A stretch of 20,171 bases of DNA, taken from positions 1 to 20,171 of IMG/VR virus record IMGVR_UViG_3300031997_000694; one strand, given 5' to 3'. The notes beneath the pieces are model-generated. The model made no database searches. It was not told the origin of the DNA and worked only from the letters and a program-made list of their open reading frames with translations. Positions 1 to 6,000 of this stretch are shown one piece after another. Position numbers and translations under genes: made by a program. Positions within the stretch are counted from its first letter, which is position 1; each line of letters begins with the position of its first letter. Origin of the DNA: a virus.

Positions 1-177
1 AGCGACGCTGGCCGACCGCTGCTCTGGTCGCTGCTGTCGCGGCACTGGTACGAAACAGACCGAGGCGCTCTGGCGAATCTGGTCGAGTACCTCAAGGAAC
101 GGGGCGTGCTCGTACAAGGTGAGCACATGGGGCATCGCACTTGCTGGTCCGTTCGGCTGCCTGGGGGTGAGTCGTGA
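1..177 (+). CDS. Partial small protein, first of three tandem paralogs (C-terminal 58 residues)
   Basis: The frame is open from base 1 to a TGA at 175-177, so the N-terminus lies outside the window. The visible part begins SDAGRPLLWSLL, continues with LVEYLKERGVLV, and ends in RLPGGES. These blocks recur in the genes at 398-733 and 730-1224, which makes this the first visible copy of a tandem family. No known fold or catalytic motif was recognised; the composition suggests a small helical protein. The last four bases (GTGA) overlap the GTG start of the next reading frame, so translation is probably coupled. Function unknown; from its place beside a helicase, an early or accessory phage gene is a reasonable guess. 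Confidence 0.7.
   Translation, partial: SDAGRPLLWSLLSRHWYETDRGALANLVEYLKERGVLVQGEHMGHRTCWSVRLPGGES
91..115 (+). repeat. 25-nt exact direct repeat, copy 1 (encodes LKERGVLV)
   Basis: These 25 bases are identical to 1126-1150, in the same reading frame of two paralogous genes. The middle paralog has a diverged version (LRDKGALV). This indicates fairly recent duplication or recombination between the first and third copies. Confidence 0.9.
160..175 (+). promoter_or_regulatory. Ribosome-binding site embedded in a gene end, copy 1
   Basis: The 16-mer CCTGGGGGTGAGTCGT occurs at 160-175, 716-731 and 1207-1222. It encodes the C-terminal PGGES of each paralog. Its GGGGGTGAG core resembles a Shine-Dalgarno sequence for the start codon that follows, here GTG at 174. 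The DNA appears to be both coding sequence and translation signal. Confidence 0.55.
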
Positions 178-401
178 CCATCCGTACGTACACCGTGACG
201 GTTGAGGATTGTGGTGGGTGGGAAGTGAGTGACTACAAGGCGACGGTGGAGACTCCCGAAGCCACCGCTTCAGCGAATTGTGCGACGGAAGCCCGAGCAG
301 TACGAGTCGCCCTTCATCGCCACGGCAAGGCCCTGACACTGCGGAGGCGGATGCTCTTGAAGCAGAAGGTCCGCTGGCTTCCTGGGGAGACCAAGCCATG
401 A
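174..401 (+). CDS. Small hypothetical protein (75 aa) coupled between paralogs
   Basis: GTG start overlapping the previous stop as GTGA, and a TGA that overlaps the next start as ATGA. The N-terminus (TYTVTVEDCGGWEVSDYKAT) looks like alternating beta strands; the C-terminal half is very basic (KALTLRRRMLLKQKVRW) and ends WLPGETKP. No family was recognised. The tight overlaps on both sides, and the matching position of a small reading frame in the next unit, are the main support for calling it a gene. A Shine-Dalgarno-like GGGGGTGAG ends two bases before the GTG. The basic half has less natural composition than the first half, so a frameshift or a shorter real product cannot be excluded. Confidence 0.55.
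   Translation: MTIRTYTVTVEDCGGWEVSDYKATVETPEATASANCATEARAVRVALHRHGKALTLRRRMLLKQKVRWLPGETKP
384..390 (+). promoter_or_regulatory. Ribosome-binding site GGGGAGA for the gene at 398
   Basis: GGGGAGA lies seven bases before the ATG at 398 and inside the end of the preceding frame. It supports ATG 398 as the start rather than any in-frame upstream codon, whose product would add a compositionally poor extension. Confidence 0.55.
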
Positions 402-733
402 CCGCCCGCGAGCAACTCATCGTCCTAATACGCCTGGCGGGTGAAGAGTGTCCTGAGCCAATGGCGTGGGAAGGTTTCGTGCTCGACGCTCTACTCTCCG
501 ACGCTGGAAGGCCGCTGATGCAGGATCTGATTTGGGAAGCCAATGATGCCGTGCCAGCGCCCGAGACAGGCCCCGAGTGGCGTGAAGGTGTGATGCGGCA
601 CCTCATGGAGACAGACCTTGAGTGTGACGTTGAGTGGATGGTCGAGTACCTCCGTGACAAGGGCGCGCTCGTACCGTTCGGGTCAAAGACCATTGAGCGG
701 TGGAGCATCGTGCTTCCTGGGGGTGAGTCGTGA
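398..733 (+). CDS. Small protein of unknown function, second tandem paralog (111 aa)
   Basis: ATG start in an ATGA overlap with the previous gene and seven bases after GGGGAGA. The protein starts MTAREQLIVLI, carries LDALLSDAGRPLM near residues 30-42 and VEYLRDKGALVP near 82-93, and ends VLPGGES. The same blocks in the same order occur in the partial gene at 1-177 and in the second half of 730-1224, so this is a tandem family. Relative to the third copy it has an acidic insertion between the GRPL and EYL blocks. No catalytic motif, membrane segment or cysteine pair stands out. It is probably a small soluble helical protein expressed with the downstream helicase; its role is unknown. Confidence 0.75.
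   Translation: MTAREQLIVLIRLAGEECPEPMAWEGFVLDALLSDAGRPLMQDLIWEANDAVPAPETGPEWREGVMRHLMETDLECDVEWMVEYLRDKGALVPFGSKTIERWSIVLPGGES
716..731 (+). promoter_or_regulatory. Ribosome-binding site embedded in a gene end, copy 2
   Basis: Second copy of the 16-mer also found at 160-175. It encodes the PGGES end of the second paralog and provides GGGGGTGAG two bases before the GTG at 730. Confidence 0.55.
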
Positions 734-1224
734 ACGAGCCACCGACCGACAAAGAAGATCCGATCCGTTGGGACTGGCTTGCCAGCAACAACCAGTACAA
801 CGGGGCGTACGTCGTATACGACGGGCTTGAAGTCTTGGCTGTCACGGGCTCATTGAAGCGACACGCCGAGGAAGCGGAGCGCATCGTCAAGTCGTTGCGG
901 GCGATCAGAGATGCACACTTGAGGCTTCCTGGGGGAGTTATGACCATGCGTGAGCAACTCATCGAACTGATCTTCCGCACGGCTGTCCTGCTCGACCCTG
1001 ACGAGGCGGCGGGAGTCCTCGACGCTCTGCTCAGCGACGAAGGCCGCCCGCTGCTGCGTGCGTTGCTGAGCGGTGCTGAGGTCAGGTCGATGCGAGTACC
1101 CGACTCGCTAGTGATGGTCGAAATGCTCAAGGAACGGGGCGTGCTCGTACCCATCGACACGCACATCACGGGCAGAGCCGCACGATTCGTCCTGCGCCTC
1201 CCTGAGCCTGGGGGTGAGTCGTAA
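730..1224 (+). CDS. Fused small protein plus third tandem paralog (164 aa)
   Basis: From a GTG at 730 (GTGA overlap with the previous stop) the frame runs without a stop through two parts. Residues 1-69 form a small domain (YVVYDGLEVLAVTGSLKRHAEE, ending LRLPGG). Residues 71-164 repeat the paralog family: MTMREQLIELI, LDALLSDEGRPLL, EMLKERGVLVP, ending EPGGES. In the preceding unit the same two parts are separate genes. An internal start at 940 or 946, preceded by GGGGGAG at 931-937, could still make the 94- or 92-residue paralog alone. ATG 946 has the better spacing to that site, while 940 aligns with the start of the second paralog. Whether one or two products are made cannot be told from sequence. 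Function unknown. Confidence 0.7.
   Translation: MNEPPTDKEDPIRWDWLASNNQYNGAYVVYDGLEVLAVTGSLKRHAEEAERIVKSLRAIRDAHLRLPGGVMTMREQLIELIFRTAVLLDPDEAAGVLDALLSDEGRPLLRALLSGAEVRSMRVPDSLVMVEMLKERGVLVPIDTHITGRAARFVLRLPEPGGES
931..937 (+). promoter_or_regulatory. Internal ribosome-binding site GGGGGAG within the fused gene
   Basis: GGGGGAG sits two bases before ATG 940 and eight bases before ATG 946, at the point where the fused frame passes from the small domain to the paralog domain. It suggests internal initiation in addition to the full-length product. Confidence 0.45.
1126..1150 (+). repeat. 25-nt exact direct repeat, copy 2
   Basis: Identical to 91-115 and in the same frame (LKERGVLV) of the third paralog. 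See the first copy. Confidence 0.9.
1207..1222 (+). promoter_or_regulatory. Ribosome-binding site embedded in a gene end, copy 3
   Basis: Third copy of the 16-mer. Here the paralog ends in TAA rather than TGA, and the helicase ATG follows at 1228, three bases after the stop. The GGGGGTGAG core ends nine bases before that ATG. Confidence 0.55.
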
Positions 1225-1227
1225 CTC

Positions 1228-2571
1228 ATGAAGGCACTCCGCCCGTACCAAGAGGAGGCCGTCGACTTCCTCGCCGCTGCCGGCCGGGCCATCTACGCCG
1301 ACGGGCCCGGCACCGGCAAGACCATCGGGACCCTCGAGGTCATCCGACGCTGGAAGCCAGCCAACACCCTCATCGTCGTGCCCGTGCTTCAGGGCGCCGG
1401 GATCCTCAACTGGCAGCGCACGATCCGTGACCAGCTCGAGGTCACCACCCACATCGCCTACGGCGTGCCGGCGACCCGGCTGGCCGCCTACAAGGAGTGG
1501 GCCCGCCGAGGTGGGATCTGCGTCGTCGGGTACGAGTCCATGCGCTCCGACATCGACAACATCTACGACGTCGGTGCCGACGCCCTCGTCGCCGACGAGG
1601 CCCACCGGCTCGTCAACCGCAACGCCAAGACCACCAAGGCGTTCCGCCAGCTCGCCGGGTACGCCGACAAGCTGCTCCTCGTCACCGCCACCCCGATGGT
1701 CAACGAGGCCGACGATCTCTGGTCCCTGTTCAACCTGATCGACCGGAAGACGTACAGCAGCTACTGGCGGTGGGTCCACCAGCACTGCACCACCAACGTC
1801 ACCGACTTCGGTGGGAAGCTCCAGCGGCCCGTCGAGCTGGTGAAGGGTCTTCTGCCCGGCGCCGACGAGCAGATCCGGGCCCAGCTCGAGCCTGTCCTCA
1901 TGCAGCGCCCCATCAGCGAGCTGCTGCCCGACATCTCGACCCCCACCGAGGAGATCCTCGCCGTCGAGCTGTCACCCCAGGAGCGCCGGCACTACCAGGA
2001 GCTGAAGCGGAAGTACGTCACCGAGCTGGACGGCGAGCAGATCATCGCACTGAACGAGGTGAGCAAGATCACTCGGCTCCGCCAGCTCACCTCCGACTGG
2101 TCGAGCGTGTTCGCCGAGGTCGGCGCCGGCGCCAAGGTGCTCGCAGCGGCCGAGCTGGTCGGCGACATCTCCGAGCAGGTCGTCGTCATGTGCGCCTTCC
2201 AGGCGACATGCGACCGGCTCGTCGAGCAGCTCACCCAGCGGAAGGTCCCGGCCGTCGCCTACCACGGTGGCACTGAGAGGTCACCCCAAGCTCTGGAGGA
2301 TTTCATACAGGGCAAGACCCGCGTGCTCGTCGGGACCCTCGGGTCCCTCGGCGAGTCCGTCGACGGGCTACAGGTCGCCCGGATCCTCGTGCTGGTCGAC
2401 CGCCCCTGGAACCCGAAGGGCTACGACCAGGCGGTCGGCCGGGTGCGACGCAGCGGCCAGGAGAACGACGTCGTCGTCTACCACGTCGTGGCCCACGAGA
2501 CCATCGACGAGCGTGTCGCTGAGGCCCTCGTCACGAAGCGTGACGTGGCCGAGGCGCTGGGGTTCCGCTAG
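1228..2571 (+). CDS. SNF2-like superfamily 2 DNA helicase/translocase (447 aa)
   Basis: The motifs of a superfamily 2 ATPase are in order. RPYQEEAV at 5-12 is the Q-motif-like start; Walker A is DGPGTGKT at 25-32; Walker B is DEAH at 123-126; TATP at 153-156 is motif III; and the C-terminal RecA-like lobe ends with GRVRRSGQ at 404-411, the SNF2 'GRxxRxGQ' motif VI. SNF2 proteins usually read D-E-M-G-L-G-K-T at Walker A, so GPGTGKT is a variant common in compact phage helicases. At 447 residues it is just the ATPase core, with no nuclease or zinc domain. Such proteins move along duplex DNA and are usual in the replication or recombination block of phages. ATG 1228 follows the previous stop by three bases, so it is probably co-transcribed with the small paralogs. 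Its TAG overlaps the opposing gene's stop. Confidence 0.93.
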   Translation: MKALRPYQEEAVDFLAAAGRAIYADGPGTGKTIGTLEVIRRWKPANTLIVVPVLQGAGILNWQRTIRDQLEVTTHIAYGVPATRLAAYKEWARRGGICVVGYESMRSDIDNIYDVGADALVADEAHRLVNRNAKTTKAFRQLAGYADKLLLVTATPMVNEADDLWSLFNLIDRKTYSSYWRWVHQHCTTNVTDFGGKLQRPVELVKGLLPGADEQIRAQLEPVLMQRPISELLPDISTPTEEILAVELSPQERRHYQELKRKYVTELDGEQIIALNEVSKITRLRQLTSDWSSVFAEVGAGAKVLAAAELVGDISEQVVVMCAFQATCDRLVEQLTQRKVPAVAYHGGTERSPQALEDFIQGKTRVLVGTLGSLGESVDGLQVARILVLVDRPWNPKGYDQAVGRVRRSGQENDVVVYHVVAHETIDERVAEALVTKRDVAEALGFR

Positions 2572-2574
2572 CGG
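2565..2574. repeat. 10-bp perfect palindrome over two convergent stop codons
   Basis: CCGCTAGCGG is self-complementary. Its central CTAG contains the TAG stop of the helicase on the plus strand (2569-2571) and the TAG stop of the holin-like gene on the minus strand (2570-2568). With no loop it is too short to be a convincing terminator. Confidence 0.8.
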
Positions 2575-2729
2575 TTCGCAGGCGCAACGACCACGCCGGC
2601 CGTGATGAGCACGGGGACGAGGGCGCTCGCAACGAAGCTGGCGTCGGACGCCTCTCCGGTGAAGTGCGCGATGAGAACGATGACGGTGGACACGATGGCC
2701 GCAGCGACGGCCTTGCTGTACTTGCTCAT
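2568..2729 (-). CDS. Small two-helix membrane protein, holin candidate (53 aa)
   Basis: An open frame from ATG 2729 to TAG 2568 gives a 53-residue protein. It has a short basic N-terminus (K3, K6), a hydrophobic stretch at about 7-23 (AVAAAIVSTVIVLIAHF), a short polar loop with E26 and D29, a second hydrophobic stretch at about 32-49 (FVASALVPVLITAGVVVA), and ends PANR. Two close helices with a short loop in so small a protein match class II phage holins, which form lethal holes in the inner membrane and time lysis. The start follows the previous stop by nine bases, with TAGGCT exactly six bases upstream. It is the last gene of the late block. Holin is an inference from size, topology and position; a small membrane or superinfection protein is possible. 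Confidence 0.7.
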   Translation of the reverse strand: MSKYSKAVAAAIVSTVIVLIAHFTGEASDASFVASALVPVLITAGVVVAPANR

Positions 2730-2735
2730 GCCCTC

Positions 2736-2741
2736 AGCCTA
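2736..2741 (-). promoter_or_regulatory. Candidate leaderless -10 element TAGGCT
   Basis: TAGGCT ends six bases before the ATG at 2729. Its TAG is also the stop of the upstream 105-aa gene. One of eight TANNNT hexamers at identical spacing on this strand. Confidence 0.6.
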
Positions 2742-3056
2742 CAGCTCGGACGCTGGGGGCTCCATCTCGACGCCGAGGCTGGCGAAAGCGTTGCGGTCTC
2801 GGCGGTCGTGGTCCCTGGCGAGGCGCGCGCCACGGTCGACCTTCCGCTCCGTGCGGTCGGCCTTCACGTCGAGATCCATGACGTACTGGGCGAGCGAGCG
2901 GCCGTTCCCGGTGTCAACGTGGGTGGCGGCGGTGCTGATGTCGACCCCGTTGGCCTTCGACTGCTTCAGTCCCATGTAGCCGATGATGCTGGCGGGGAGA
3001 GCAGCTGCCAGAATCCCTCCTGCGGCGATGAGGGCGACAACGGTGTCTTCGTGCAT
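2739..3056 (-). CDS. Single-pass membrane protein, lysis-associated candidate (105 aa)
   Basis: ATG 3056 to TAG 2739. Residues about 5-28 (TVVALIAAGGILAAALPASI) form one hydrophobic segment close to the N-terminus. The rest is soluble and charged, with a helical stretch (VMDLDVKADRTERKVDRGAR) that could form a coiled coil. Actinobacteriophages often carry similar short proteins with an N-terminal membrane anchor and a hydrophilic tail near their lysis genes (DUF2746-type proteins come to mind), but I could not confirm family membership. It lies between the giant virion protein and the holin-like gene, with nine-base gaps on both sides, which suggests a second lysis or membrane factor. TAGAAT lies six bases before the ATG and there is no clear Shine-Dalgarno. 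Confidence 0.75.
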   Translation of the reverse strand: MHEDTVVALIAAGGILAAALPASIIGYMGLKQSKANGVDISTAATHVDTGNGRSLAQYVMDLDVKADRTERKVDRGARLARDHDRRDRNAFASLGVEMEPPASEL

Positions 3057-3062
3057 GGTGCG

Positions 3063-3068
3063 ATTCTA
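3063..3068 (-). promoter_or_regulatory. Candidate leaderless -10 element TAGAAT
   Basis: TAGAAT ends six bases before the ATG at 3056. Its TAG is the stop codon of the giant gene. Confidence 0.55.
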
Positions 3069-6000
3069 TCGAACGCCTGTTCGACTTCGCTTGGTCGTGA
3101 CCTTGACCTTCTTCGGCTTGTAGCGCCTGATGCCCTTGAGGAGAGACGCGGTCGATGTGACGCCGATGCTGCGTCGAAAGTTCGAGCGGCGCACACCCTT
3201 GATCTTGGGCAGCACGAGCCGAGATGCTCTCAGAGGCGCTGTGTGGACCGTAGCGGCCCGCGGCTTGCGTTTGGCTCGACTGCCCGCCCCGAGCGCTGTC
3301 GGGTGCCCCAGGGTGGCCTGGGTGCGGGCTGAGAGGGCCTTGATCTGCGAGTCGGGCATGAGGGGCAGCCCGAGGAACTTCGCCGTGTTGTGGAGCTGGT
3401 CGGCGCCCTGCCCGGACGGGAAGACAGCCTGCGACTGGGGGAGCCCGATGCCAATGCCGGCGAGCGCCTTGAGCGGGTCGACCTTCTCGACGCGCTGCCC
3501 GAACTCTCCGATGCCAGGCTTCGCTGTGCCGGGGCGGGGAGCGTCCAGGCCAGCTCGGATCCCGATGTCGAGGAACGGGTTGATCGACTGGGCGATCCCC
3601 TCGGGGGTGACCAGCGTGCCGGCACCCATGAGCGGGTTGAAGATGCGGGTGTTGACGGCCCCGAGGAGCGGGATGTTCATGACCGTCTGGTAGCCGTGGG
3701 GGAGCACGACGCCGAACTGCTGGACCTGGAGGTCCTGGTTGAGCCGGTCGAGGTAGAAGGCGATGGCGGTCATCTGCGGGTGGTCGATGGGGAACCGGGC
3801 CCCGATCTTCATGAGGCCCTTGATCCACGGGTAGAACGGGACGACGGCCTTGACGACCTGACGCTCGAACGGAGACAGGTCGTTGTAGTCGACGAGCGCC
3901 TTGTAGACAGCGTCGAGAGCCTGCGGGGGCGGCATGTTCTTGCGGATGTTCTTGAAGTAGACCGCGGCGCGCGCGACCTCGTCGATGACCGCGTGGCTGG
4001 CGCCAAGCGACGTGGTGGTGTGGGTGAACGCACCAGTGACGCCCCGCTTGTTGAACGCCTCCTTGACGCCGGCGATGCCCTTGGTCGGGGGGAACAGGCT
4101 GCGTTCGCCGCCGGTGTCGACGAAGGTGTTGCCGTGGATGCCCTCGGGCAGCTCGGCCGCCTTGTAGCCCCTCCACGCCTTCACGAAGTCCTGCAGCCGA
4201 GCGCCATCGACGGCGGCCATGACGATGTTGCCGAAGACACGGTGGACGTACCAGCGGGGCGACAGGGTCAGCACCAGGGTCTTCCACGGGTTGGTGATCT
4301 TCGAGGCTGCAGTGAGGGTCGGGTGCGCGTAGTCCTTCGTCCAGCGGCGGAGCACACCGTCGACGGTCTTCGGGATGATGAGGTCGCCGGCCTGGATGGA
4401 GCGCTCGGCGGTGGCAGGGTCGACAGAGACGAGGCCAGCGCGCCGGGGGCCCCAGGGGACCCAGCCGTCGGGGATGACACCGTCGGGGCCGACCTCGCGT
4501 GCCCACTGCTTCTCGACCATGTCGACGACCCCGTTGGTGCGGGCCTCCCAGGTGACCTCGTTGACGGCGGCGACGAGCGACTCTATGGACCGGTACCCGG
4601 TCTTGTCGGAGAGCACGCGGGCCTTGCGGGTCCCAGCCTCGACCTCCTTGCCGAGCGGCGTGTTGGGTCGCCCGAGGCGCATGGAGCCGTAGACGAGCTG
4701 CTCGGCTTGCTTCTGCGTGAAGTTGCGGACGTGGACCGGGTCGATGCCCAGCTCCTCGGCACGCGCGATCATGGCAGTAAAGGTCTGCGGAAGGTCATCA
4801 AGGGCAGCGGCGAGGGCAGGGTTGTCCTTCCCTTCGTCGATCAGGTCCTTGGTGGCCTTCCAGAGAGGCTGCCACTGAGCTGGGACACGAGCCACCGACG
4901 GCATCTCGGCGGAGTCCATGAAGCGCTCGAGGGTGCGCTTGGCGCTGGCCTGCAGCATCGCCTGCCGCTGGGCACGGGGCAGCGTGCCGTCGATGATCGA
5001 CTGCTTCAGGGTGTCCCGCTGCCGCACGAGCTGGGCCCGCTGCTTGATGATGGTGTCCATGCGCCGCTCCGACTCGGCGAACCGCTCGGCCGCCTTGCCC
5101 GACGTGACGCCTCGGGCGTACATCTGGCGGGGCGTGGCACCAGGGACCTCGGGCGGAGTCTGCGCTTCCTTGCCGAGCATGCGCGGCTCGGGCGGAATCT
5201 CGCGTGCCTTGAAGCCGGGGGTCAGCTCGGTGGGGAGCTGCTCTGGGTTGAGGTAGGTGTCGAGCAGCTCGCGGGTCCCCTGCGGGATGTTGATGCCGGC
5301 ACGGTTGCCAGCGAACCCGTCCTTGGTGTACTGCCAGAACTGGTTGAGCACCTGGCGGAGCTGCTCGTAGATGGGGGTGAGCCAGTGGCTGCCGGGGGCG
5401 TGCCCGGATGCGAGGTAGCCGACGAAGTCGTTGGCGAACCGCTCCTCGTGCTGCCGGGTCCACTTCCCGCCCTCGATGCCGTAGGCCCGCTCGAGGCGGC
5501 TGAGGTCTTCGGGGCTCATGATCTGGCGGAGGACGTGGGCGTTCTCGTGGACGAGGGTGCTGAAGTCGGCGTCTTGGAACAGCCGCACGATCATCTTGTC
5601 GGTCTCGCCGCCGAGGATGGTGAGGCCGAGCACCTTCTCGTGGAGCGTGGAGGCGAGCACCTGGGGGAGACCGAGGCCGTACGGGTCGAGCGCGTCGATG
5701 GCGTCCCGCACCTTGGGGGTCGGGTCGGCCATGATGTCGGCGAAGTCGCGCCAGTCTTCGTCTCGGACGGCGGCGGCTTCCTCGTTGACGAGCTTGTGGG
5801 CCTCCTCGAGCGCGCCGGTCTTGTCCCCCTCGGCGAGCATCGCTTCGATGTCACGCTGCCAGGACCGGTGACTGTCGACGGCGGCCAGGTAGTCCTTGAT
5901 CTCGCTGGCGCTCTCGGTGACTTGGGTGAGGTACCGCTCGGTCTCGGGGACGAGGGCCGCAGCGTGCTCGGCGGTCTGCGCGCCGCGCACGACGGGCACC

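Noticed and set aside
278-397. Extension of the second paralog upstream of 398
   Set aside because: The added 40 residues are low-quality, overlap the coupled small frame, and ignore the ATGA overlap and GGGGAGA site at 398.
2664-3332. Plus-strand open frame across the two lysis-type membrane genes
   Set aside because: It covers two minus-strand genes with good start signals and membrane segments, and has no ribosome-binding site or domain.
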